A stretch of DNA of 64,000 bases. Source: Streptomyces fructofermentans (lineage in GTDB: Bacteria > Actinomycetota > Actinomycetes > Streptomycetales > Streptomycetaceae). A program made the translations under genes and the position numbers. Below the pieces are notes generated by a model. That model was not told the DNA's origin. It was given only the letters and a program-made list of their open reading frames with translations, and did no database searches. Below, piece after piece: positions 1-8,210 of the stretch. The stretch covers positions 1 through 64,000 of the forward strand of contig NZ_BMWD01000025.1 in assembly GCF_014651055.1 (NCBI RefSeq). The letters run 5' to 3'. Position 1 is the first letter of the stretch. Each line of letters opens with the position of its first letter.

Positions 1-65
1 ACGAACTGCACTGTCCATTGCCACCTCTGGGCTGAGGTGTTGCAACGACCGATAGAACCCAGAAC
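1..65. mobile_element. Probable foreign junction (possible insertion-sequence end)
   Basis: These bases do not continue the sugar-binding protein that follows: its frame meets a TGA at 33-35. Base composition here is less GC-rich than in the genes around it. A perfect 6-bp inverted repeat, CACCTC at 22-27 and GAGGTG at 34-39, encloses a 6-base loop. The stretch resembles non-coding sequence flanking actinobacterial transposase genes, but that is an impression from memory. No transposase lies inside the window, so the call rests on the broken reading frame and composition. Confidence 0.3.
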
Positions 66-728
66 GTGGCCCCCGAGAAGGGCAAGGTCGCCATGGTCGT
101 ACGGGCCGACAACGTCGCGTACGGCAAGAAGGCCTGCGCCTACCTCGGGGACGGGATCACCTCGGGCAAGGTCGTGCAGATCATGGGCGACCTCGCCTCG
201 GTCAACGGCCGCGACCGCTCGGAGGCGTTCCGGGACTGCGTCAAGGAGAAGTACCCGAAGCTGAAGGTGCTGGAGATCCCAGCCAAGTGGGAGTCCGACA
301 CGGCGGCCTCCAAGCTCGACACGCTCCTCAACGCCCATCTCGACATCAAGGGCATCTACCTCCAGGCGGGCGGCGTCTACCTCGCGCCCACGCTCCAGAC
401 CCTCAAGTCCAAGGGGCTGCTGAAGAAGGCCGGCGAGAAGGGCCACATCACGATCGTCTCCAACGACGGCATCCCGCAGGAGTACGACGCCATCCGCAAG
501 GGCCAGATCGACGCCACCGTCTCGCAACCCGCCGACCTGTACGCCAAGTACGGCATGTACTACATCAAGGCGGCCATGGCGGGGAAGACGTTCGAGCCGG
601 GTCCCACCGACCACGGCTCCGAGATCGTCGAACTGCCCGGCGGCATCCTGGAGGACCAGCTCCCCGCCCCGCTGGTCACCACGGAGAACGTCGACGACCC
701 CGAGCTGTGGGGCAACACGGTCGGATGA
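66..728 (+). pseudogene. Sugar ABC transporter substrate-binding protein, C-terminal fragment
   Basis: The 220 residues match the C-terminal two thirds of periplasmic-binding-protein-like sugar receptors (ribose/rhamnose type, usually 330-370 aa). Features seen are a VVRADNVAYGKKA stretch as in the second lobe, the VNGRDRSEAFRDCV segment, and IVSNDGIPQEYDAIRKGQIDATVSQP near the hinge region. There is no signal peptide or lipobox, and an in-frame stop lies just upstream, so the first 110-140 residues are missing. The GTG at 66 is only the first available start. The 3' end overlaps the ATPase start by 4 bases (ATGA), as in an intact operon. It probably delivered L-fucose or a related sugar before being interrupted. 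Confidence 0.75.
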
Positions 729-2218
729 GCACTCCACTCGTTGAGGCGCGCGGGATAGTCAAGCAGTACGGTCCCACGGTCGCCCTCGCCGACGGACGGC
801 TGACCGTGCACGCGGGCGAGTCCCACGCCCTCGTCGGCCGCAACGGCGCGGGCAAGTCCACCCTCGTCACGGTCCTCACCGGTCTCCAGGCCCCCGACGC
901 CGGCACGGTCCGCTTCGACGGCGGACCCGCGCCGGCCCTCGCGGACCGGGACGGCTGGCGGCGCAAGGTGGCCTGCGTCTACCAGAGGCCCACCGTCGTC
1001 CCCGAACTGACCGTCGCCGAGAACCTGTTCATCAACCGCCAGCCCACCGGCCGCGGCGGCCTCATCAGCTGGCGCCGCCTGCGGACCGAGGCCGCGGAGG
1101 TCCTCGACACCTGGGGCGTCCGCGTCGACCCCGACGCACGGACCGCCGACCTCAAGGTCGAGGACCGCCAAATGGTCGAGATCGCGCGGGCGTTGAGCTT
1201 CGGAGCCCGGTTCATCGTGCTCGACGAGCCGACCGCGCAGCTCGACAAGCGGGAGATCGAACGGCTCTTCACCCGGATGAGGGCGCTCCAGGACTCCGGC
1301 GTCACCTTCCTGTTCATCTCCCACCACCTCCAGGAGGTGTACGAGGTCTGCCAGACCGTCACCGTGCTGCGCGACGCGCGCTGGATCACCACGGCGCCGG
1401 TCGCCGAACTCCCGCGCGCCGCCCTGGTGGAGGCCATGGCGGGAGAGGCCGCCGGTGCCCGCACGGCCGGCCGCGCGGCGGTCCGCGACACGGCCCCGGT
1501 CGTCCTGGAGGCCCGCGGACTCACCTCGGCCGCGTACCAGGGCGTCGACCTGACCGTGCGGAGCGGCGAGGCCGTCGGTCTCGCGGGGTCCAGCGGCAGC
1601 GGCAAGGTCGAACTGGCCGAGTCGTTCGCGGGACTCCACACGCCCACCGGCGGCAGCGCCCGGCTGGACGGCGAGCGGCTGCCGTACGGCGACGTCGCCG
1701 CCGCCCTGCGGGCCGGCGTCGGCTGCGTCCCGCGCGACCGCCACGAACAGGGCCTCGTCCCCGGCATGACCGTCGGCGACAACACGACCCTGAGCGTCCT
1801 CGACCGCCTCGGCCGGCACGGATTCGTCGCGACCGCCCGCAGACGCGGCGTGGCCCGCGAACTGATCCGGCGCCTCGGCATCCACACCGAGGGGCCCGAC
1901 CAGCCCGTCTCCGACCTCTCGGGCGGCAACGCCCAGAAGGTCGTCATGGCCAGGGCACTCGCCTCCGACCCCCGGCTGCTCGTCCTGATCAACCCCACCG
2001 CGGGCGTCGACGTGAAGTCCAAGGAGTCCCTGCTCGCCCGGATGGACAGCGCTCGCGACGACGGCACCGCCGTCCTGGTGGTCTCCGACGAACTCGACGA
2101 CCTGCGCCGCTGCGACCGCGTACTCGTCCTCTTCCACGGCCGTGTCGTGGCGGAGTACCCGTCCGGCTGGCGGGACCACGAACTCATCGCCGCCATCGAA
2201 GGAGTCGACCATGGCTGA
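725..2218 (+). CDS. Sugar ABC transporter ATP-binding protein (two NBDs, RbsA type)
   Basis: A 497-aa protein with two fused nucleotide-binding domains, as in carbohydrate CUT2 importers; it would power uptake with the adjacent permease. The first NBD has Walker A GRNGAGKST near residue 37 and Walker B IVLDEPTAQLD near 163, with a weak signature (LKVEDRQM). The second has GSSGSGKVE near 290 and a good signature, LSGGN, near 398. Its Walker B reads LVLINPTAGVD, so the usual Asp-Glu pair is Ile-Asn. The start overlaps the binding-protein stop (ATGA), and the stop overlaps the permease start by 8 bases, so the three are translated together. The second ATP site is probably catalytically degenerate, which is common in this class. 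Confidence 0.93.
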   Translation: MSTPLVEARGIVKQYGPTVALADGRLTVHAGESHALVGRNGAGKSTLVTVLTGLQAPDAGTVRFDGGPAPALADRDGWRRKVACVYQRPTVVPELTVAENLFINRQPTGRGGLISWRRLRTEAAEVLDTWGVRVDPDARTADLKVEDRQMVEIARALSFGARFIVLDEPTAQLDKREIERLFTRMRALQDSGVTFLFISHHLQEVYEVCQTVTVLRDARWITTAPVAELPRAALVEAMAGEAAGARTAGRAAVRDTAPVVLEARGLTSAAYQGVDLTVRSGEAVGLAGSSGSGKVELAESFAGLHTPTGGSARLDGERLPYGDVAAALRAGVGCVPRDRHEQGLVPGMTVGDNTTLSVLDRLGRHGFVATARRRGVARELIRRLGIHTEGPDQPVSDLSGGNAQKVVMARALASDPRLLVLINPTAGVDVKSKESLLARMDSARDDGTAVLVVSDELDDLRRCDRVLVLFHGRVVAEYPSGWRDHELIAAIEGVDHG

Positions 2219-3248
2219 GACGAAGACGCCCGCGATGGCGTCCGACGCACCCGCGCCACCGGCCGGGAGCGCCACCGACGCCAAGGCCGTCCTGCTGCGC
2301 CGAGCCCGCGAACTCGCTCTCGTCCCCGCGCTGTTGCTGCTGCTCGTCCTCGGGGCCTTCGTCAACGACGCGTTCCTCACGGAGCAGAACCTGATCTCCG
2401 TCCTGGGCGCCTCGGCGGCCCTCGCGATGGTGGTGCTGGCCGAGTCGCTCGTCCTCATCACGGGCAGGTTCGACCTCTCCCTGGAGTCCGTCGTCGGCAT
2501 CGCCCCGGCCGTCGGCGCCCTGCTGCTCCTGCCCGCCGCCCAGTCAGGATGGGGCACCGAACTGCCCGCCGCCGTCGCCCTGCTCGTGGTCCTCCTGGTG
2601 GGAGCGCTCGTCGGCGGCCTCAACGGTGTCCTCGTCGTGAAGTTCAGGCTCAACGCGTTCATCGTGACGCTGGCCATGCTGATCGTCCTGCGCGGCCTGC
2701 TGGTCGGGGCGACCGAGGGCAAGACGCTGTTCGGCATGCCCGACGCGTTCTACGCCCTCGCCACGACCACCTTCCTCACGGTGCCCGTGTCGGTGTGGCT
2801 CGCCGCGGCGGCGTTCGGCGTCGCGGGCCTCGTCCTCAAGTACCACCGCTGGGGACGCGCCCTGTACGCCATCGGCGGGAGCCCCGACGCGGCACGCGCC
2901 GCCGGCATCCGCGTCGAGCGCGTGATGCTCGGCGTGTTCGTCGTCGCCGGAACGCTCGCGGCGGTGGGCGGCCTGATGCAGACCGGCTACGTCGGCGCGA
3001 TCAACGCCAACCAGGGCCAGAACATGATCTTCACGGTGTTCGCCGCCGCGGTGATCGGCGGCATCGGCCTCGACGGCGGCAAGGGCACCATGTTCGGCGC
3101 CCTCACGGGCGTCCTGCTGCTCGGCGTCGTGCAGAACCTGCTCACCCTGGCCCAGGTCCCCTCGTTCTGGATCCAGGCCATATACGGAGGGATCATCCTG
3201 GTCGCCCTGATGATCGCCCGTGTGACGACCGGCCGCGCCCAGGACTGA
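2211..3248 (+). CDS. Sugar ABC transporter permease (RbsC type)
   Basis: A 345-aa integral membrane protein with about nine hydrophobic segments after a 40-residue Ala/Pro-rich cytoplasmic N-terminus. It carries the BPD_transp_2 coupling motif (GSPDAARAAGIRV followed by a GTLAAVGGLM helix) that contacts the ATPase, and a glycine-rich AVIGGIGLDGGKGT segment typical of ribose-type permeases. The ATG at 2211 has GGAG at 2201 and lies inside the end of the ATPase gene. It is the membrane channel of the importer in this operon. Substrate assignment to L-fucose or a related 6-deoxy sugar comes only from the downstream catabolic genes. Confidence 0.92.
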   Translation: MAETKTPAMASDAPAPPAGSATDAKAVLLRRARELALVPALLLLLVLGAFVNDAFLTEQNLISVLGASAALAMVVLAESLVLITGRFDLSLESVVGIAPAVGALLLLPAAQSGWGTELPAAVALLVVLLVGALVGGLNGVLVVKFRLNAFIVTLAMLIVLRGLLVGATEGKTLFGMPDAFYALATTTFLTVPVSVWLAAAAFGVAGLVLKYHRWGRALYAIGGSPDAARAAGIRVERVMLGVFVVAGTLAAVGGLMQTGYVGAINANQGQNMIFTVFAAAVIGGIGLDGGKGTMFGALTGVLLLGVVQNLLTLAQVPSFWIQAIYGGIILVALMIARVTTGRAQD

Positions 3249-3294
3249 CAGCCCGGACCGCCCACGATCCCTGTCCCGGACCGAAAGGCCTTCT

Positions 3295-4668
3295 GTGTCC
3301 TCATCCTCCGGCCGCGTCATCGCCGTCGACACCCACGACATCCGCTTCCCGACCTCGCGGGAGCTCGACGGCTCCGACGCGATGAACCCGGACCCCGACT
3401 ACTCGGCCGCCTACGTCGTGCTGCGCACCGACGCGGACGACGCTCTGGAGGGGCACGGCTTCACCTTCACCATCGGGCGGGGCAACGAGGTCCAGGTCGC
3501 CGCGATCGAGGCGCTGCGCCCGCACGTGCTGGGCCGGCCGGTCGACGAACTGTGCGCGGACCCGGGCTCGTTGGTCCGCGACCTCACGGGGGACAGCCAA
3601 CTGCGCTGGCTGGGACCCGAGAAGGGGGTGATGCACATGGCGATCGGGGCCGTCGCCAACGCCGTCTGGGACCTCGCCGCCAAGCGCGCCCGCAAGCCGC
3701 TGTGGCAGCTCCTCGCCGACGCCACCCCCGAATGGCTGGTCGCCCAGGTCGACTTCCGCTACATCGCGGACGTCCTGACCCCCGAGGACGCGCTGCACCT
3801 GCTGCGCCGGGGCAGGGAGGGCTCGGCCGCCCGCACCGAGCTGCTCAGGGAGCGCGGCTTCCCCGGCTACACCACCTCGCCCGGCTGGCTCGGCTACTCG
3901 GACGAGAAGCTCACCCGGCTGGCCCGGCAGGCCGTCGCCGACGGCTTCACCCAGATCAAGCTGAAGGTCGGCGCGGACCTCGCCGACGACATGCGGCGCT
4001 GCCGGGCCGCCCGCGCCGCGGTCGGCCCGGGCATCCGGATCGCCATCGACGCCAACCAGCGCTGGAACGTGGGCGAGGCCATCGAGTGGACCAAGGCCCT
4101 CGCCGAGTTCGATCCCTACTGGATCGAGGAGCCCACCAGCCCCGACGACGTCCTCGGCCACGCGTCCGTCAGGGAGGCCGTCGCCCCCGTGAAGGTCGCC
4201 ACCGGCGAGCACGTGCAGAACAGGATCATCTTCAAGCAACTGCTCCAGGCCGGAGCCGTGGACGTCCTGCAGATCGACGCGGCACGGGTCGGCGGGGTCA
4301 ACGAGAACCTCGCGATCCTGCTCCTCGCCGCCAAGTTCGGCGTCCCCGTCTGCCCGCACGCGGGCGGCGTCGGCCTGTGCGAACTCGTCCAGCACCTGTC
4401 GATGTTCGACTACGTGGCGCTGGCCGGGACCGTCGAGGACCGTGTCATCGAGTACGTCGACCATCTGCACGACCACTTCCTCGACCCGGTGGTGATCGGG
4501 GAGGGTCACTACATGGCGCCCACCGCGCCGGGGTTCTCCGCCACCATGCGGCCGGAGTCCATCGCGGAGTTCACCTTCCCCGGCGGGGCGTTCTGGGCCG
4601 CCGACCTCGCCGAGCGGGCGCGCGGCGAACAGCGGACGGCCAAGGGCCGGAAAGGAGAGGCGGCATGA
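3295..4668 (+). CDS. L-fuconate dehydratase (enolase superfamily)
   Basis: A 457-aa enolase-superfamily enzyme of the mandelate-racemase group, closest in pattern to L-fuconate dehydratase, which removes water from L-fuconate to give 2-keto-3-deoxy-L-fuconate. The N-terminal capping part contains DIRFPTSRELDGSDAMNPDPDYS, a characteristic FucD segment. The barrel has the base motif IKLKVG near residue 221, metal ligands in IAIDANQRW, WIEEPTSPDD and VATGEH, and the partner His in CPHAGG near 353. The GTG at 3295 has AAAGG seven bases upstream. It ends in an ATGA overlap with the SDR gene. Specificity for L-fuconate over other acid sugars is supported by the neighbours rather than proved. Confidence 0.9.
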   Translation: MSSSSGRVIAVDTHDIRFPTSRELDGSDAMNPDPDYSAAYVVLRTDADDALEGHGFTFTIGRGNEVQVAAIEALRPHVLGRPVDELCADPGSLVRDLTGDSQLRWLGPEKGVMHMAIGAVANAVWDLAAKRARKPLWQLLADATPEWLVAQVDFRYIADVLTPEDALHLLRRGREGSAARTELLRERGFPGYTTSPGWLGYSDEKLTRLARQAVADGFTQIKLKVGADLADDMRRCRAARAAVGPGIRIAIDANQRWNVGEAIEWTKALAEFDPYWIEEPTSPDDVLGHASVREAVAPVKVATGEHVQNRIIFKQLLQAGAVDVLQIDAARVGGVNENLAILLLAAKFGVPVCPHAGGVGLCELVQHLSMFDYVALAGTVEDRVIEYVDHLHDHFLDPVVIGEGHYMAPTAPGFSATMRPESIAEFTFPGGAFWAADLAERARGEQRTAKGRKGEAA

Positions 4669-5447
4669 CGAATCATCGGAGTCGCCCAGTGGTGCGGGAC
4701 TTCGCGGGACTCAGGGCGCTGGTCACGGGCGGGGGCTCCGGCATCGGCCGGGCGACCGCCGAACTCCTCGCCGCCCGCGGCGCCCTGGTCGCCGTGCTCG
4801 ACCTGGACCCGGCGGCGGTGGAGAAGCCCCTGCTGGGCTTCCGGGCCGACGTCACCGACGACACGTCCGTACGGGCCGCCGTCGCGGCGGCGGCCGCCGG
4901 GCTCGGGGGACTGGACGTCCTCGTCAACAACGCGGGCATCGGCGCCCGGGGGACGGTGGAGGACAACGACGACGGCGAGTGGCTGCGGGTCCTGGACGTC
5001 AACGTCCTCGGAATCGTCCGCACGACCCGGGCCGCCCTGCCCCATCTGCGCGAGTCCGCGTACGCGGCGATCGTGAATACGTGCTCCGTCGCGGCCACCG
5101 CCGGCCTGCCGCAGCGCGCGCTGTACTCCGCGTCCAAGGGCGCGGTCCTCTCGCTGACGCTCGCCATGGCCGCCGACCACGTCCGCGAGGGCGTGCGCAT
5201 CAACTGCGTGAACCCGGGGACCGTCGACACCCCGTGGGTCGGCCGCCTGCTGGACGCCGCCCCCGACCCGGTCGCCGAACGGGCCGCTCTGGAGGCCCGC
5301 CAGCCCACCGGGCGGCTCGTCTCCGCCGCCGAGGTCGCGGGTGCCATCGCCCACCTCGCGAGCCCCCTCTCCGGCGCCACCACCGGGACGGCGCTCGCGG
5401 TGGACGGCGGAATGCAGGGACTGCGGCTGCGGCCGGTGGCACAGTGA
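4665..5447 (+). CDS. SDR oxidoreductase, likely 2-keto-3-deoxy-L-fuconate dehydrogenase
   Basis: A 260-aa classical short-chain dehydrogenase. It shows the cofactor motif TGGGSGIGRA near residue 19, NNAG near 87, catalytic Ser in the IVNTCSVAA strand, and YSASK about residue 150. The C-terminal GGMQGL tail is usual for the family. Lying directly after the fuconate dehydratase (ATGA overlap, AAAGGAG ribosome site at 4651), it fits the NAD-dependent oxidation of 2-keto-3-deoxy-L-fuconate to the 2,4-diketo acid. The loop between residues 40 and 55 is short, so a shortened Rossmann edge is possible. The pathway role is inferred from position. Confidence 0.88.
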   Translation: MTNHRSRPVVRDFAGLRALVTGGGSGIGRATAELLAARGALVAVLDLDPAAVEKPLLGFRADVTDDTSVRAAVAAAAAGLGGLDVLVNNAGIGARGTVEDNDDGEWLRVLDVNVLGIVRTTRAALPHLRESAYAAIVNTCSVAATAGLPQRALYSASKGAVLSLTLAMAADHVREGVRINCVNPGTVDTPWVGRLLDAAPDPVAERAALEARQPTGRLVSAAEVAGAIAHLASPLSGATTGTALAVDGGMQGLRLRPVAQ

Positions 5448-5452
5448 CCGGC

Positions 5453-6535
5453 ATGCGCATCCGTACGCTCGGCCGCGGAGCCGTCGCAGTCACCGAACTG
5501 GGCTTCGGCGCGGCCGGCATCGCAGGGCTCTACACGCCGGTGTCCCCGGAGCAGGCCAGGGGCGCGCTGGACGCCGCCTGGGACGCCGGAGTCCGCTACT
5601 TCGACACCGCGCCGCACTACGGGCTCGGGCTGTCCGAACGGCGGCTGGGCGGAGCCCTGCGCGGACGGTCCGGGTACACCGTGTCCACCAAGGCCGGCCG
5701 GCTCCTCGACCCGTCGGGCGCCACGGACGGGGACGACCTCGCCAACGGCTTCGCCGTACCCGCGACCCACCGGCGCGTCTGGGACTTCAGCGCCGACGGG
5801 GTCCGCCGGTCCCTGGAGGAGAGCCTGGAGCGGCTGGGGCTCGACCGCGTCGACCTCGTCTACCTCCACGACCCCGACGACCACGCCGAACAGGCCTTCC
5901 GCGAGGCCTACCCCGCCCTGGAGCGGCTGCGCTCGGAGGGCGTCGTCGGCGCGATCGGCGCCGGAATGAACCAGGCCCCGATGCTGACCCGCTTCGTCCG
6001 CGACACGGACGTCGACGTGGTGCTGTGCGCGGGCCGCTACACCCTCCTCGACCAGCGCGCCCTGGCCGAACTGCTGCCGGCCGCACTGGAACGGGGCACG
6101 TCCGTGGTCGTCGGCGGGGCGTTCAACTCCGGCCTCCTCGCCGACCCGGTGCCCGGCGCGAGGTACGACTACGCCGCCGCGCCGCCAGCCCTGCTGGAGC
6201 GCGCCCTGCGCCTGCGGCGGATCGCGGAGCGCCACGGCACCACCCTGCGTGCCGCCGCCCTCGCCTTCCCGCTCGCCCACCCCGCCGTCGCCGGCGTGCT
6301 CGTCGGCGCCCGGTCTGCCGACGAAGTGCGCGACACCGTACGGCAGTTCGGGACGACCGTGCCCGAGGACCTGTGGCGGGAGCTGCGGTCGTCCGGGCTG
6401 CTCCCCGAGGAGGCCCCGGTGCCCGCCGCGCCTGCCCCCGGACCCGCACCCGGCGTCTGTGCCGCTCCCGCACCCGGCGCCGAGTCGGCCGCCGAATCCG
6501 CCGCCGGACCCGCCCCCGACGAGGAGCCCGCGTGA
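5453..6535 (+). CDS. Aldo/keto reductase, likely L-fucose (D-threo-aldose) 1-dehydrogenase
   Basis: A 360-aa AKR family (beta/alpha)8 enzyme. The tetrad is visible as YFDTAPHYG (Asp and Tyr), STKAGR (Lys) and YLHDPDDH (His). This subgroup includes D-threo-aldose 1-dehydrogenases that oxidise L-fucose to L-fucono-lactone, the first pathway step. The ATG at 5453 is chosen; an in-frame GTG at 5444 overlapping the SDR stop (GTGA) is equally possible. The last 45 residues are an Ala/Pro/Glu-rich tail beyond the barrel, not expected for the family and probably disordered. The gene ends in a GTGA overlap with the mutarotase. Confidence 0.88.
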   Translation: MRIRTLGRGAVAVTELGFGAAGIAGLYTPVSPEQARGALDAAWDAGVRYFDTAPHYGLGLSERRLGGALRGRSGYTVSTKAGRLLDPSGATDGDDLANGFAVPATHRRVWDFSADGVRRSLEESLERLGLDRVDLVYLHDPDDHAEQAFREAYPALERLRSEGVVGAIGAGMNQAPMLTRFVRDTDVDVVLCAGRYTLLDQRALAELLPAALERGTSVVVGGAFNSGLLADPVPGARYDYAAAPPALLERALRLRRIAERHGTTLRAAALAFPLAHPAVAGVLVGARSADEVRDTVRQFGTTVPEDLWRELRSSGLLPEEAPVPAAPAPGPAPGVCAAPAPGAESAAESAAGPAPDEEPA

Positions 6536-6846
6536 GGGTCGCCCTGCACACGAGGATCCGCGCCGACCGCGTGGAGGCGTACGAGGCCGCCCACCGGGAG
6601 GTCCCCGAGCGGCTCACGGAGGCGATCCGTGCCGCCGGTGCCACGTCCTGGACCATCTGGCGCAGCGGCACGGACCTCTTCCACCTCCTGGAGTGCGAGG
6701 ACTACGCCCGGCTGCTCGCCGAACTGGGCAGGCTGCCGGTCAACATCGCCTGGCAGGCCCGGATGGCGGAGCTGCTGGACGTCGTCCACGACTACTCCGG
6801 GGCGGGCCCGGCGGCAGGTCTGCCGGTCGTCTGGGAGCTGCCGTGA
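6532..6846 (+). CDS. L-rhamnose mutarotase family protein (RhaM/DUF718)
   Basis: A 104-aa protein, exactly the usual length of RhaM-type mutarotases, which interconvert sugar anomers as ferredoxin-like dimers. Visible landmarks are LHTRIRADRVEAYEAAHREV at the N-terminus, SWTIWRSGTDLFHLLECEDY in the middle, and the conserved W in INIAW-like VNIAWQ. It sits between the presumed fucose dehydrogenase and lactonase with 4-base overlaps on both sides. The likely substrate is therefore L-fucose, whose anomer must match the dehydrogenase. The GTG start at 6532 is fixed by the overlap and the family length. Confidence 0.9.
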   Translation: MRVALHTRIRADRVEAYEAAHREVPERLTEAIRAAGATSWTIWRSGTDLFHLLECEDYARLLAELGRLPVNIAWQARMAELLDVVHDYSGAGPAAGLPVVWELP

Positions 6847-7682
6847 CCGTCGACGCGCACCACCACGTCTGGGACCTCTCCGTACGCGGCCAGGACTGGA
6901 TCAAGGGTCCCGAACTCGCGCCCCTCGCACGCGACTTCGCCATCGAGGAGCTGGCCCCGCAGGCGCGCGCGGCCGGGGTCGGGCGGACCGTCCTCGTCCA
7001 GACCGTCACGGTGGCGGACGAGACCCCGGAGTTCCTCGCGCTCGCGCACGGGAGCGACCTGGTCGCCGCCGTCGTCGGCTGGACCGACCTCACCCGCCCC
7101 GACGTCGCCGACGAACTCGCGCGCCTGCGCGAGCTGCCGGGCGGCCATCTCCTGCGCGGCATCCGCCACCAGGTGCAGAGCGAGCCCGACCCCGAGTGGC
7201 TGCTGCGCGAGGACGTCGGCCGCGGCATGTCCGCCCTCGCCGCGGCGGGTCTCGTGCACGACCTGGTCGTCCTCCCGCACCAGCTCCCCGTCTGCGTACG
7301 GGCCGCCGAGCGGCACCCCGGACTGACCTTCGTACTGGACCACTTGGGCAAGCCTCCCGTCGCCTCGGCCGAGACCGAACCCTGGGCCACCGACCTCCGG
7401 GCGTTCGCGGCCCTCCCGAACACGGTCGCCAAGCTCTCGGGACTCGTGACCGAGGCGGCCCCGGGGGCCTGGACGACCGGGGACCTGGCCCCCTACGCGG
7501 CCACGGCGCTGGACGCCTTCGGCCCGCACCGCCTGATGTTCGGCTCCGACTGGCCGGTCTGCACCCTCGCCGCCACATACACCGAAGTGGCCCGAACGGC
7601 CCGCGAACTGACCTCCCACCTGCCCCCCGCCGACCGCAACGCCCTCTTCACCACCACGGCCACCCGCGTCTACGGGCTCTGA
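6843..7682 (+). CDS. Amidohydrolase family L-fucono-lactonase
   Basis: A 279-aa metal-dependent hydrolase of the amidohydrolase_2 group, which includes L-fucono-1,5-lactonase and L-rhamnono-lactonase. It shows the N-terminal DAHHHVWDL metal motif, FVLDHLGKP in the middle, and FGSDWPVC near residue 228. It would open the lactone made by the aldo/keto reductase to L-fuconate, the substrate of the dehydratase upstream. The GTG start overlaps the mutarotase stop. This is the last gene of the operon, followed by a hairpin terminator at 7688. The final enzyme that splits the 2,4-diketo acid to pyruvate and lactate is not in the window. Confidence 0.9.
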   Translation: MTVDAHHHVWDLSVRGQDWIKGPELAPLARDFAIEELAPQARAAGVGRTVLVQTVTVADETPEFLALAHGSDLVAAVVGWTDLTRPDVADELARLRELPGGHLLRGIRHQVQSEPDPEWLLREDVGRGMSALAAAGLVHDLVVLPHQLPVCVRAAERHPGLTFVLDHLGKPPVASAETEPWATDLRAFAALPNTVAKLSGLVTEAAPGAWTTGDLAPYAATALDAFGPHRLMFGSDWPVCTLAATYTEVARTARELTSHLPPADRNALFTTTATRVYGL

Positions 7683-7687
7683 GGGAG

Positions 7688-7726
7688 TGCCGGTGCCTGG
7701 CCGGGACGGTCCACCGGGCACCGGCA
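7688..7726 (+). terminator. Hairpin terminator after the fucose operon
   Basis: TGCCGGTGCC at 7688-7697 pairs perfectly with GGCACCGGCA at 7717-7726, with three more inner pairs, giving a stem of about 13 bp six bases after the lactonase stop. There is no T-run, as is usual in Streptomyces. Confidence 0.7.
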
Positions 7727-7787
7727 GTTGCCGCTGGCTCATTCACGCTCTGTTCAGAGGTCGTCGCGCCACCTACGGTTCCGGGCC

Positions 7788-8171
7788 ATGAGGGCGATTT
7801 GGGCATACTGGGGCTATCTGGCAGCTGCGGCTCTGATCGTGGCTTGGGGACGCGGAGCCGCAACCGGAGTCATCCTGGTTCTGTCGCTGGCGGTCTTCGC
7901 GTACGCGGCGTTCCAGACTCCCGTGTGGTGCGGAGCGGTGAACAGGGGAGGTGGCACATACTGCCGGCGCAACGCCTCGGGCATCCTGATGGGCTGCAGT
8001 CTGCGTCAACACCGTTGGCAGAAGATCAAGTTAATTGTTCTGCGCAGCAAGGCGGGTGATGTGTCGCGGGCGCTCTTTCCCACGGCCAAGGAGAAGTTCG
8101 GGGCCTTCATCGCCCTGGGAGGCCTCGCTTCCGCGGCTGCGGCGGCTGTCCTCCCTGTCTTCACGGGCTGA
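7788..8171 (+). CDS. Small conserved membrane protein of unknown function
   Basis: A 127-aa protein with an N-terminal hydrophobic region (residues 3-40, WAYWGYLAAAALIV then VILVLSLAVFAYAAF), a central cysteine-rich loop with the pattern C-x(10)-C-x(9)-C (WCGAVNRGGGTYCRRN, GCSLRQH), and a hydrophobic C-terminal helix. The loop with a nearby WCGA, CRRNA, GCSLRQHRWQK signature recurs in Streptomyces membrane proteins of unknown role and may bind metal or form disulfides. No ribosome site precedes the ATG at 7788, but TACGGT at 7774 could be a -10 box eight bases away, suggesting a leaderless transcript. An in-frame ATG at 7728 is less likely. Confidence 0.75.
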   Translation: MRAIWAYWGYLAAAALIVAWGRGAATGVILVLSLAVFAYAAFQTPVWCGAVNRGGGTYCRRNASGILMGCSLRQHRWQKIKLIVLRSKAGDVSRALFPTAKEKFGAFIALGGLASAAAAAVLPVFTG

Positions 8172-8210
8172 AGAGGTGGCCACGGGCCGAGGCGGTGGAG
8201 GCCGCGTGGG

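Noticed and set aside
560..2737. Long minus-strand open frame opposite the sugar ATPase
   Set aside because: It overlaps a clear ABC ATPase and permease, reads as Gly/Arg/Asp-rich peptide and has no family motifs; typical antisense shadow in high-GC DNA.
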